Origin: Pelomonas sp. Root405
GTDB lineage: Bacteria; Pseudomonadota; Gammaproteobacteria; Burkholderiales; Burkholderiaceae_C
Direction of reading: 5' to 3'
Assembly: GCF_001425165.1 (NCBI RefSeq)
Contig: NZ_LMDU01000014.1
Span: 109,858-173,857, forward strand
Length of the DNA: 64,000 nt
This document shows positions 50,051 to 57,798 of this stretch, piece by piece. Below the pieces are notes generated by a model. It was not told the DNA's origin, ran no database searches, and saw only the letters and a program-made list of their open reading frames with translations. Both the position numbers and the translations under genes were made by a program. Every line of letters starts with the position of its first letter. Within the stretch, counting starts at the first letter, position 1.

Positions 50051-50410
50051 ATGGAAGGCACGCTCTCGCTCATCCCACTCGACAAGTTGACCGCCCCGGG
50101 CGGGAAGCCACTGGGCGACCTGGATGACCTAGTTCAGGCGGTGCTGAAGGCGTTACCGACCACGAAGCCGTGGCAGAGGCAGCTTCGCGACTACCTCCGT
50201 GCGGCGGACCGCCAGATTCAGGTGCTTCGCCTGACGCTGTCCTTGAGGCGGTCGAGGGAAGAAGTCGTTGAAGCCGAAGAAGCCTTGCTGCGGTCGTTAC
50301 GAGCCGCGCAGGGGTACGTGAACGGGGGCAGGGCGGACATGGGTACTCGGACCGCGGTGCTGCTGGCTTCTGAGCTGATGCAGAAGGTCGCTCGGGAGCT
50401 AGAGCAGTAG
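50051..50410 (+). CDS. hypothetical protein
   Basis: A 119-residue all-helical protein, M-E-G-T-L-S-L-I-P-L-D-K-L, with a helix D-R-Q-I-Q-V-L-R-L-T-L-S-L-R-R-S-R-E-E-V-V-E. It follows qatD by 46 bases in the same direction. It is not a known Qat component; it could be cargo of the next module. No family recognised. Confidence 0.45.
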   Translation: MEGTLSLIPLDKLTAPGGKPLGDLDDLVQAVLKALPTTKPWQRQLRDYLRAADRQIQVLRLTLSLRRSREEVVEAEEALLRSLRAAQGYVNGGRADMGTRTAVLLASELMQKVARELEQ

Positions 50411-50439
50411 CTCGGCCGAGCACGTCGGGAGAAGAGCCG

Positions 50440-50826
50440 ATGGCCATATGGCAGTTCGATGTCGTGGTGACTGACCAAGAGGGGCAACGGTCTTTGCCCG
50501 AAGCCGTCCGGATGCGCGCAGAGTCGTTTCTTGTCGGGTTGATGCCAGCAAGCATAGAAGGCACAGGCTGGACAATGTTTGGGTCCGACGAGGGCAACCG
50601 TATCGACATCAACTTCGACGGCAGGGGATGCGAAATAGGAGTGCGCATCGACGCCCGGTCAGAGGCTCACGATTTCATCTCGTTGGTCTGCCTAATGGTT
50701 GCAACGCTGGACTGTGCGCTGTTCTCTGACGAGTTTGGCGAGCCAATTCCTTCAGACGTGAGTTCACTTAAGGAAGCGCTGCAACGGTCTGCGGCGTGGC
50801 AGTTTGCGCTTGGAACGATACCGTAG
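50440..50826 (+). CDS. hypothetical protein
   Basis: A 128-residue alpha/beta protein, M-A-I-W-Q-F-D-V-V-V-T-D-Q-E-G, with a strand-rich centre (R-I-D-I-N-F-D-G-R-G-C-E-I-G-V-R-I-D) and helical end. It follows the 119-residue gene by 29 bases, so they may be co-expressed. The mix resembles small immunity-like proteins, but no family was recognised. It is the last cargo gene before the replacement thyA. Confidence 0.45.
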   Translation: MAIWQFDVVVTDQEGQRSLPEAVRMRAESFLVGLMPASIEGTGWTMFGSDEGNRIDINFDGRGCEIGVRIDARSEAHDFISLVCLMVATLDCALFSDEFGEPIPSDVSSLKEALQRSAAWQFALGTIP

Positions 50827-50841
50827 CCAGCTAGTACTTCA

Positions 50842-50869
50842 CTTCGACTTTGAATCGACTAAGTCGAAG
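50842..50869. terminator. weak hairpin between plus-strand cargo and thyA
   Basis: CTTCGACTT/AAGTCGAAG, a perfect nine-base stem with a ten-base loop, in the gap between convergent genes. There is no T-tract on the plus strand, so intrinsic termination is uncertain. Confidence 0.35.
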
Positions 50870-50933
50870 CGGGAGACATCCGTCCCTGAACTTCGCGGTC
50901 AGTGTCAAAGTACAAGCACTTGAGGCCTAGTGT

Positions 50934-51728
50934 TTATATTGCGACGACTCCCTTAATGTGCGGATGGGGGTCGTATTGCGTCAGCTCAAAATCTTCGGGC
51001 ATATATCCGTCGATAGTGCTTGGCCGACGAAGAATCTGCATTTTAGGCAGCGGCCGCGGCTCGCGTGTCATTTGCAGATTAACCTGTTCGAAATGATTGC
51101 TGTAAATATGGACATCTCCACCCGTCCATACGAAATCTCCCGGCTCTAAATCACATTGCTGTGCGAGGATAAGCTGGAGTAGGGCGTAGCTTGCGATATT
51201 GAAGGGAACTCCCAAGAAGACATCGCAGGAACGCTGATAGAGCTGCAAATGCAGTTTGCCGCCCATGACAGCCGTTTGCACCAAGCAGTGGCAGGGTGCG
51301 AGCTTCATGTACTTCAGCTCTCCGGGATTCCAGGCCGTGACCAGCTGACGCCGGGAATTTGGGTCTTTCTTAATGAGAGTGATGAGTTCTGCGATTTGGT
51401 CGATGTGCCTGCCATCTGCAGCCTGCCAATCTCGCCACTGTTTTCCATAGACTGGACCCAGGTCACCATTTTCATCTGCCCACTCATCCCAAATGGATAC
51501 GTTGTGTTCCTTGAGCCATTTGATATTGGTGTCGCCTCGAAGGAACCAAAGCAATTCGACGATGATGGACTTGAGGTGCAGCCTCTTCGTGGTCAGGGCC
51601 GGAAAGCCGTGTTGAAGGTTGAACCGCATTTGATGTCCAAACACTGCACGCGTGCCGGTGCCAGTCCGGTCTGGGCGGTCGACACCTTCGTTCATCACGT
51701 GGTGCAGGAGCTCTAGATATTGCTGCAT
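50934..51728 (-). CDS. thyA: element-borne thymidylate synthase (replacement thyA)
   Basis: A 264-residue complete thymidylate synthase, the exact length of E. coli ThyA (M-Q-Q-Y-L-E-L-L). It has [19 protein letters not shown], the catalytic [21 protein letters not shown] and a normal C-terminus. It converts dUMP to dTMP. After P-C-H, the usual A-F-F-Q-F-Y-V is C-L-V-Q-T-A-V, a change right at the position of the element's own insertion site. The DNA is AT-richer than the host thyA and only distantly related to it. It supplies the activity lost by insertion. Confidence 0.93.
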   Translation of the reverse strand: MQQYLELLHHVMNEGVDRPDRTGTGTRAVFGHQMRFNLQHGFPALTTKRLHLKSIIVELLWFLRGDTNIKWLKEHNVSIWDEWADENGDLGPVYGKQWRDWQAADGRHIDQIAELITLIKKDPNSRRQLVTAWNPGELKYMKLAPCHCLVQTAVMGGKLHLQLYQRSCDVFLGVPFNIASYALLQLILAQQCDLEPGDFVWTGGDVHIYSNHFEQVNLQMTREPRPLPKMQILRRPSTIDGYMPEDFELTQYDPHPHIKGVVAI

Positions 51729-52028
51729 TTGCTGAATGCCGTTTTTAGAAAGGCACGTGTAAATATGAGTTTTACTCCCGCCGCGAGCCCTTGTTGGGCG
51801 GCACTGGCCCGGCGGCTTCTGGCCTATCTTAGTGATTCGCTTGAAGCTTAGCCGTGTGCCCCGGGGCACTGGCAAATGCGGAAATGGCTTTGACGGGTGT
51901 TTCGCGCCGGCGGCCCCCTAGCGTGCGCCCGTGGCGCGTCGCGTCGCCTGGTGTACGGGTACACCTGCTCGCGGACCGTCCCCGCCCAGGAGAGAGCATC
52001 TTGTGTACCCTTCCCAAAGGCACAAAGA
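51729..52028. other. right end of the element, no gene; probable recombinase arm region
   Basis: 300 bases between the element thyA start and the right core. The first 110 are AT-rich and should hold the thyA promoter. The remainder has a GGTGTAC-gg-GTACACC palindrome (51950-51965) and a further GTGTAC (52003-52008), matching GTACAC near the left core. These may be arm-type sites. Confidence 0.55.
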
Positions 52029-52048
52029 CGTGGCAGGGCATCAGCGCC
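52003..52048. other. attR: right junction of the element in thyA
   Basis: Element sequence ends GGCACAAAGA and host sequence resumes at the CGTGG core (52029-52033), continuing CAGGGCATCAG, which on the minus strand encodes Leu-Met-Pro-Cys-His of the host ThyA. CACAAA (52021-52026) is the inverted partner of TTTGTG beside the left core. Together with attL it gives a hypothetical attP of two six-base arms around an eight-base spacer. Confidence 0.85.
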
Positions 52049-52491
52049 ATCTTCGGCAGCTCGGCCACGTTCCAGGCGCTGACGATGATGCGGCGCGAAT
52101 CGGGGTTGGTCTTGAGCGTCTTGACGACGTCGGCGATCTGGTCGATGTGGCCGCCATCGGGTGTGGGCCAGGAGCGCCACTGGACGCCGTAGACGGGGCC
52201 CAGGTCGCCGTCCTCACGCGCCCATTCGTTCCAGATCGTCACGCCGCGCTCCTGCAGCCACTTGACGTTGCTGTCGCCGCGCAGGAACCACAGCAGCTCC
52301 AGCACGATGGACTTCAGGTGCACTTTCTTGGTCGTCACCAGCGGAAAGCCGGCGGCCAGGTCGAAGCGCATCTGGTGGCCGAACACGCTGCGCGTGCCGG
52401 TGCCGGTGCGGTCGCTCTTTTGCACGCCGTGCTCGAACACATGGCGCATGAAATCTTCGTACTGCTGCGGAAGGCGGGGCGGGGTGCTCAT
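52034..52491 (-). pseudogene. thyA: host thyA, 5' fragment (N-terminal half)
   Basis: From ATG 52491 the frame encodes host ThyA residues 1 to about 153: [23 protein letters not shown], the [12 protein letters not shown] segment, then A-L-M-P-C-H ending at the core. The frame then runs into about 66 foreign residues and stops at 51829. Without its C-terminal half (5269-5621) it is non-functional. Base composition and codon use are those of the host, unlike the element thyA. Confidence 0.92.
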
Positions 52492-52644
52492 GGGCCCGCA
52501 TTGTCTACGCCGGGCCATGGGCGGCCCTGGCAAACCCGCTCCCACGTTTGCAGCTATGGAAATCCCGCGCTGTGGCGGCACGGTCACCCCGGCGTCATCC
52601 AGCCTGGCTAATCTTTTACGGCTTAGTCAAACACGTGGGGTTGC

Positions 52645-54105
52645 ATGATGGGTCGTCGGGATTGGATGGCGATTTGGGTGGCCGTGGCCGCCCTGGCAGC
52701 GGCCCCGGCCGCGCTGGCGCAGACAGCGCTGAGCAAGGGCGTGGCCGTCACCGGCCTGGCGGGCGCGACGGGCAACACGCGCGACTTCACGCTGGTGGTG
52801 CCGGCCGGCGCCAGCCAGCTCAGCTTTGCGCTGAGCGGCGGCACGGGCGACGCCGACCTCTACGTGCGCCGCGGCGCGCAGGCGACCAGCAGCAGCAACG
52901 ACTGCGCTTCCGAGAGCGGCACCAACGCCGAGAACTGCGCCTTTGCCAGCCCGACTGCCGCCACCTACCACGTGCGCGTGCAGGCCTACCGCGCCTACAG
53001 CGGCGCCAGCCTGGTGGGCAACTACAACACCAGCACCGGCACGCCGACCACGGTGACGCTGCAACCCGGCGTGCCCGTCAGCAACCAGGCGGCAGCAGCC
53101 GGCGCGTGGCTGCGCTATCGCATCGACGTGCCCGCGGGCGCCACCAACCTGACCGTGCGCACCAGCGGCGGCACCGGCGCGGTGGACCTGTATGTGCGTG
53201 CCGGTTCAGAGCCCAGCTCGTCGGCCTATGACTGCCGCCCGCTGGTCGTGGGCAACGAAGAGACCTGCACCTTCGCGCAGCCGCAGGCCGCCAGCTACTA
53301 CGTCGGCCTGTACGGCTTCAAGGCCTTCGCCGGCGTCACGCTGACGGCGTCGTTCTCGCAGCCGCCGACCGGCGGCGCCACCTGGCCCGGGTTCAACACC
53401 TACTACGTCAACGCCATCGGCAAGACCGGCGTGGCGCTGCGCAGCGCGCTCAACACCGCGGCGGCGCACGGCCACGCGCGCATGAGCTACTCGGCGGTGT
53501 GGGATGCGCTGAAGTACACCGACGAAGACCCGGCCAACACCGCCAACGTCATCCTCATCTACACCGGCCGCTCGCAGGCCAAGACGTACAACGCTTCAGT
53601 CAACTCCAGCGACCAGGACGCCTGGAACCGCGAGCATGTCTGGGCCAAGAGCCACGGCTTCCCCGACGAAGGGCAATGGGGCTACACCGACATCCACCAC
53701 CTGCGCCCCGCCGACGTGTCGGTCAACAGCACGCGCGGCAACAAGGACTTCGACTGGGGCGGCAGCGCCATCGGCGAGGCACCGGGCAACCTGACCGACG
53801 CCGACAGCTTCGAGCCCCGCGCCGCGGTCAAGGGCGACGTTGCCCGCATGATGTTCTACATGGCCATCCGCTACGAAGGCAACGACAGCACCGGCGTCGG
53901 CAACCTGGAACTGGCCGACAACGTGGGCACCAGCGGCAACCTGTTCGGCAAGCGCTGCACGCTCATCGCCTGGCACCGCGCCGACCCGGTCGGCGCCGAC
54001 GAGATCCGCCGGCACGGCCGCATCGTCGAGCGGCAGGGGAACCGGAATCCGTTTGTGGACTATCCGGCGTGGGCGGAGGAGTTGTTCGGGGCGGGGTGCC
54101 CGTGA
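52645..54105 (+). CDS. secreted endonuclease I-family nuclease with two pre-peptidase-type domains
   Basis: A 486-residue exported protein. Residues 1-26 are a Sec signal peptide (R-R-D-W-M-A-I-W-V-A-V-A-A-L, then A-L-A-Q). Two PPC-type beta domains follow (about 35-130 and 140-235, each with D-A/V-D-L-Y-V-R). The C-terminal half (about 245-486) is an Endonuclease I domain, with N-R-E-H-V-W-A-K-S-H-G, the T-D-I-H-H-L-R-P metal-binding site and N-K-D-F-D-W. It is probably an extracellular non-specific DNase. It is divergent from host thyA. Confidence 0.9.
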   Translation: MMGRRDWMAIWVAVAALAAAPAALAQTALSKGVAVTGLAGATGNTRDFTLVVPAGASQLSFALSGGTGDADLYVRRGAQATSSSNDCASESGTNAENCAFASPTAATYHVRVQAYRAYSGASLVGNYNTSTGTPTTVTLQPGVPVSNQAAAAGAWLRYRIDVPAGATNLTVRTSGGTGAVDLYVRAGSEPSSSAYDCRPLVVGNEETCTFAQPQAASYYVGLYGFKAFAGVTLTASFSQPPTGGATWPGFNTYYVNAIGKTGVALRSALNTAAAHGHARMSYSAVWDALKYTDEDPANTANVILIYTGRSQAKTYNASVNSSDQDAWNREHVWAKSHGFPDEGQWGYTDIHHLRPADVSVNSTRGNKDFDWGGSAIGEAPGNLTDADSFEPRAAVKGDVARMMFYMAIRYEGNDSTGVGNLELADNVGTSGNLFGKRCTLIAWHRADPVGADEIRRHGRIVERQGNRNPFVDYPAWAEELFGAGCP

Positions 54106-54238
54106 GCGTCGGGGCGGCGATCTGCCACTGCCCTGGGGCGGATCGTCAGGGCCCCGATTCAGTTTGAGCGGGTGGGCGGATCAACGTTGGTGCACTGGCC
54201 ATCCTCAATCGCCTGCTCTGCAGCGAGCAGCGGTTCGG

Positions 54239-54625
54239 CTACTTGCTGGGGTTGTCAGGATTTTCCTTCGTGAGCTGGAAATCCGTGATGCGCCATTCGC
54301 CGCCTTTGCGAACGGCGACAAAGATATTTGCGCGCTGGATGTTGTCCATTGGTTTTCCATCGACGATTAGGTCGGTTCGCCAGTAGATCACCGCAATATC
54401 GGGACTCAGCCGGTGTACCAGCGGCGTCCCCTTCAATGCAGCATCGACGTTATTGGCCCACTGATTGCCGACGAGATCTCCGAGTCCAAAGCTGATGTCC
54501 TTGCCGCCGACAACAACAGGTATTTCCGCGTACGGCAGGAAATGTGCGTCGTCCGCAAAAATCGCAGCAAACCCTTTGCCAGTGGGGTCGTGAGAATTCC
54601 AGGCCTTGACGAAGGCTGCAGGCAA
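54239..54625 (-). CDS. SgcJ/EcaC-type (NTF2-like, DUF4440) protein, start unclear
   Basis: A domain of about 128 residues with an N-S-H-D-P-T-G-K-G-F-A-A-I-F-A-D-D-A-H-F pattern and a conserved-looking V-H-R-L-S-P-D-I-A-V-I-Y-W-R, typical of the SgcJ/EcaC NTF2-like family. Upstream in frame (to 54718) lies a good Sec signal peptide (A-S-A-C-F-S-L-A-F-C-W-S-A-Q), but no ATG, GTG or TTG precedes it; the only candidate is ATT 54718. Either a rare start codon is used or the gene lost its start. Only TTG 54625 is an ordinary start. Confidence 0.6.
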   Translation of the reverse strand: MPAAFVKAWNSHDPTGKGFAAIFADDAHFLPYAEIPVVVGGKDISFGLGDLVGNQWANNVDAALKGTPLVHRLSPDIAVIYWRTDLIVDGKPMDNIQRANIFVAVRKGGEWRITDFQLTKENPDNPSK

Positions 54626-54965
54626 CTGCTCAGGCGAGCCGACCTGCGCGGACCAGCAAAACGCGAGCGAAAAACATGCGGAGGCGATGGTTCTGGCGGA
54701 AACACGGATTATTTGAATCGAGTCCTAGCGCGAATAACGGCTGACACCGTGTTCTACGCCAGTGTGTCGTTTCACCATGACGCCGCGCATCCTCTTGTTT
54801 GACGAGGCATTTGGCTGTGCCATTTCTAAGCGAAGGCGCCGTGCCGTGTATCGAGCAAGAGTCCACCGGTACTCGGCCCACGATGCCGTCTCTGTTGCGG
54901 CAGTCATCAGCCTGAAGCCGCCGCGTGAGCGGCTGCAGTGGCTCAGCTGGTAGGCCCCGCTTCAG

Positions 54966-55280
54966 CCACCAACCCAAACTGCATCGCCGCCAACTTTGCA
55001 TACAGCCCGCCGCGCGTGATCAGCTCGTCGTGCCTCCCGATGTCCACGATGCGCCCCGCATCCAGCACAACGATGCGGTCGGCCTTCTGGATGGTCGCCG
55101 GCCGGTGTGCGACGACGAGCGTGGTGCGGTGTTGCATCGCCGCTTCCAATGCCGCTTGAACGACGCGTTCGCTTTCGGCGTCCAGGGCGCTGGTGGCTTC
55201 CTCCAGCAGCAGCAGCGGCGGGTTCTTCAGCATGGCGCGGGCGATGCTGATGCGCTGGCGCTGGCCGCCTGACAGGCGCA
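54966..55280 (-). pseudogene. duplicated 3' fragment of the ABC exporter gene
   Basis: On the minus strand this encodes [20 protein letters not shown] to F-G-L-V-A, almost the same as the last 105 residues of the ABC exporter at 55993. Changes include Walker B L-L-L-L-E-E (Glu for Asp) and H-R-P-A-T (Pro for Leu), as expected for a piece no longer under selection. It is separated from the full gene by the parDE module. Confidence 0.85.
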
Positions 55281-55324
55281 GAGCTTGGCCACGAAGGCAT
55301 AGCCCCGGCCCCTGACGTCTGAAG

Positions 55325-55618
55325 TCATGAGGCAAACAAGGCATCCAAGTCGCGCGACGCGTGCAGAACGCGAACGACATCGATTCCATCTTCTAGCGGC
55401 ATGACGAACACAACGTACCGCCCCAGCGCAAAGCTGCGAAGACCGCGTGCCAGTTCGTCGCGACTGCGTCCCATCGTCGGCTGCGTCGCCCAAAGGGCTA
55501 GCTTCTCGTCCAAGACGTCGACCCACCGATCCGCGGCGTCGAAGCTGTCCTCGGCGATGTAATCCCAAATCTCCAGGATGTCGGCCGCCGCCAGCGGCCG
55601 TCGCGTGATGCGCGCCAC
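55325..55618 (-). CDS. parE: ParE/RelE-type toxin
   Basis: A 97-residue toxin of the RelE/ParE superfamily: [22 protein letters not shown], then [10 protein letters not shown] and the late [13 protein letters not shown] and [11 protein letters not shown]. ParE members poison DNA gyrase. The likely start is GTG 55618, 2 bases after the antitoxin stop; no longer ATG start fits the family. It is translated after ParD, the usual order. Confidence 0.88.
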   Translation of the reverse strand: MARITRRPLAAADILEIWDYIAEDSFDAADRWVDVLDEKLALWATQPTMGRSRDELARGLRSFALGRYVVFVMPLEDGIDVVRVLHASRDLDALFAS

Positions 55619-55620
55619 TG

Positions 55621-55887
55621 CTAAGCCGTGGTCGACTTGCTGGACCGCCGAACGCGCGCGTTCTGTTTCAGGGAAGCCGCGTCCCACGGCTCGCTTTTGC
55701 CACTGTCCAGGCCCGCGCGCACGTCGCGGCGAAGTTCTTCCAGCTTGGCGTGTCGAAGGCGGTCTTGCTCATCCATCAGCCGCAGCGCCTCGCGCACGAC
55801 CTCGCTGGCTGAGGAGTACATGCCCGAATCCACTTTCGCTCGCACCAGCTCTTCCAGCTGCGGCGTGAGGTTGACGTTCATGCCCAT
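55621..55887 (-). CDS. parD: ParD-type antitoxin
   Basis: An 88-residue antitoxin. A ribbon-helix-helix N-terminus (M-N-V-N-L-T-P-Q-L-E-E-L-V-R-A-K-V-D-S-G-M-Y-S-S-A-S-E) is followed by a toxin-binding helical tail. ATG 55887 has AAGGAG six bases upstream. It should repress its own operon and neutralise ParE. The region up to 56015 contains its promoter. Confidence 0.88.
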   Translation of the reverse strand: MGMNVNLTPQLEELVRAKVDSGMYSSASEVVREALRLMDEQDRLRHAKLEELRRDVRAGLDSGKSEPWDAASLKQNARVRRSSKSTTA

Positions 55888-55992
55888 CCATCGCTCCTTG
55901 AAGACGAAAGCCAACTTTATCGAAAAATGTCAAAGATTGACATCCGAATGTAGGGATCAGGAGACGGCTATTGGCCAAAACAAGTCAGCCGC

Positions 55993-57798
55993 TCACGCAA
56001 CTACATCGCCATCCGCCACCAACCCAAACTGCATCGCCGCCAACTTCGCATACAGCCCGCCGCGCGTGATCAGTTCGTCATGCCGGCCAATGTCCACGAT
56101 GCGCCCGGCATCCAGCACGACGATGCGGTCGGCCTTCTGGATGGTCGCCAGCCGGTGCGCGATGACCAGCGTGGTGCGGTGCTGCATCGCCGCTTCCAAT
56201 GCCGCTTGAACGACGCGTTCGCTTTCGGCGTCCAGCGCGCTGGTCGCCTCGTCCAATAGCAGCAGCGGCGGGTTCTTCAGCATGGCTCGGGCGATGCTGA
56301 TGCGCTGGCGCTGGCCGCCGGACAGGCGCACGCCGCGTTCGCCCAGGAAGCTGGCATAGCCCTCGGGCAGCGCACGGATGAAGTCGTCGGCGAAGGCGGC
56401 CTTGGCCGCGGCAATCACTTCCTCGTCGCTCGCCTCGGGCCGGCCGTAGCGGATGTTCTCCATCGCCGTGGTCGAGAAGATCACGCTGTCTTGCGGCACC
56501 AGGCCGATGTTGGCGCGCAGGTCGGCCAGGCTCAGCTCGCGGGTCGGTACGCCGTTCAGGCGGATCTCGCCGGCCTGCGGGTCATAGAAGCGCAGCAGCG
56601 TCTGGAACATCGTCGTCTTGCCGGCGCCGCTGGGGCCGACGAGGGCGACGGTTTCGCCGGCGGCGATGGTTAGCGCGATGCCGTCGAGTGCTGCCGTCAG
56701 CGGGCGGGACGGGTAGTGGAAGCGGATGTTGTCGAACTCGACGCGGCTGCCGCCCGAGGTGACCGTCAACTGGCGCGGCGTGGCCGGGTCGGCCACCGGT
56801 GAGCGCGCCTCCATCAGCTCGATGAGGCGCTCGGTGGCGCCGGCCGCGCGCAGCACGTCGCCCCAGACCTCGGCCAGCACGGCCACGCTGCTGACGAGCA
56901 GGGTCACATAGACGACGGTCTGGCCCAGGTGGCCGGCCGAGATGGTGCCGGCGATGACGGCCTGCGTGCCCTGGTACAGGCCCCACAGCATGGCGCCGAA
57001 CACGGCCGTGATGATGAAGGCCACCATGAAGCTGCGCACCAGCGTGCGCTTGCGCGCGGTGTCGAAGGCGGCCTCGCTGGCGGCCGAGAAGCGCCGCGCC
57101 TCGGCGCCTTCCTGCGTGTAGCTCTGCACGATGGTGACGGCGTTCAGCACTTCGGCGGCGATGGCCGAGGTGTCGGCCACGCGGTCCTGGCTGGCGCGCG
57201 ACAGCTTGCGCACGCGGCGGCCGAAGTAGAGCGCGGGTGCGACGACCAGCACCAGGATGCCCAGTACCTGGCCCATCACATAGGGGTTGGTGACGACGAG
57301 CATGATCAGCGCGCCGATGCCCATGACGACGTTGCGCAGGCCCATCGACAGGCTGGAGCCGACGACCGTCTGAACAACGGTGGTGTCGGTGGTGATGCGG
57401 CTCAGCACCTCGCCGGTCTGCGTGGTCTCGAAGAATTCGGGGCTCTGGCGCAGCACATGGGTGTAGACGGCGTTGCGCAGGTCGGCGGTGACGCGCTCGC
57501 CCAGCCAGGTCACCATGTAGAAGCGCGAGGCCGAGAACAGGCCGAGTGCTGCGCCCACGGCAAACATCGCCAGGAAATGCTCGCGCAGCGCCATCAGCTT
57601 CTCGCCCGGGTTGCTGGCCTCGAAGCCGGCGTCGATCAAGCCGCGCAGCGCCAGCGGGAAGGCAAGCGTGGCGAGAGCGGCCAGCACCAGGAGCAGCAGG
57701 GCCAGGCCGATCTGCAGGCGGTAGGGGCGCAGGAAAGGCGCCAGGCCGCTCAGCGAGCGGGCCTGTTTGGAGGCGGGGCGGTCGGTGGTGGAACTCAT
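55993..57798 (-). CDS. ABC exporter, fused permease and ATPase (MsbA/LmrA-like)
   Basis: A 601-residue half-transporter. The N-terminal domain (about 25-330) has six transmembrane helices; the ATPase (about 360-601) has Walker A G-P-S-G-A-G-K-T-T, the Q-loop V-P-Q-D-S-V, signature R-L-S-G-G-Q-R-Q-R, Walker B L-L-L-L-D-E-A-T-S and H-R-L-A-T. It exports lipid or drug-like substrates as a homodimer. Its 3' end is repeated downstream across parDE, so this copy was completed by the incoming repeat. The start overlaps the stop of the DegT-like gene. Confidence 0.93.
   Translation of the reverse strand: MSSTTDRPASKQARSLSGLAPFLRPYRLQIGLALLLLVLAALATLAFPLALRGLIDAGFEASNPGEKLMALREHFLAMFAVGAALGLFSASRFYMVTWLGERVTADLRNAVYTHVLRQSPEFFETTQTGEVLSRITTDTTVVQTVVGSSLSMGLRNVVMGIGALIMLVVTNPYVMGQVLGILVLVVAPALYFGRRVRKLSRASQDRVADTSAIAAEVLNAVTIVQSYTQEGAEARRFSAASEAAFDTARKRTLVRSFMVAFIITAVFGAMLWGLYQGTQAVIAGTISAGHLGQTVVYVTLLVSSVAVLAEVWGDVLRAAGATERLIELMEARSPVADPATPRQLTVTSGGSRVEFDNIRFHYPSRPLTAALDGIALTIAAGETVALVGPSGAGKTTMFQTLLRFYDPQAGEIRLNGVPTRELSLADLRANIGLVPQDSVIFSTTAMENIRYGRPEASDEEVIAAAKAAFADDFIRALPEGYASFLGERGVRLSGGQRQRISIARAMLKNPPLLLLDEATSALDAESERVVQAALEAAMQHRTTLVIAHRLATIQKADRIVVLDAGRIVDIGRHDELITRGGLYAKLAAMQFGLVADGDVVA

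Larger units (their letters stand above)
5622..52033. mobile_element. thyA-integrated mobile island with its own thyA
   Basis: A 46.4-kb insertion bounded by a 5-bp direct repeat CGTGG and by the two halves of one host thyA. The left end carries a recombinase module, the right end an intact thyA, and the interior carries DNA repair, mutagenesis, CBASS and Qat genes. Both ends (about 5.6-11.4 kb and 50.9-51.85 kb) are AT-richer than the host, while much of the cargo is GC-rich, so the island is mosaic. No conjugation or replication genes were found; it appears non-self-transmissible, at least as seen here. Confidence 0.9.
54966..56330. repeat. 315-bp direct repeats flanking parDE
   Basis: 54966-55280 and 56016-56330 are nearly identical in direct orientation, offset by exactly 1050 bases. 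Both derive from the 3' end of the ABC exporter gene. The 735 bases between them hold the parDE genes and their upstream region. Confidence 0.85.
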
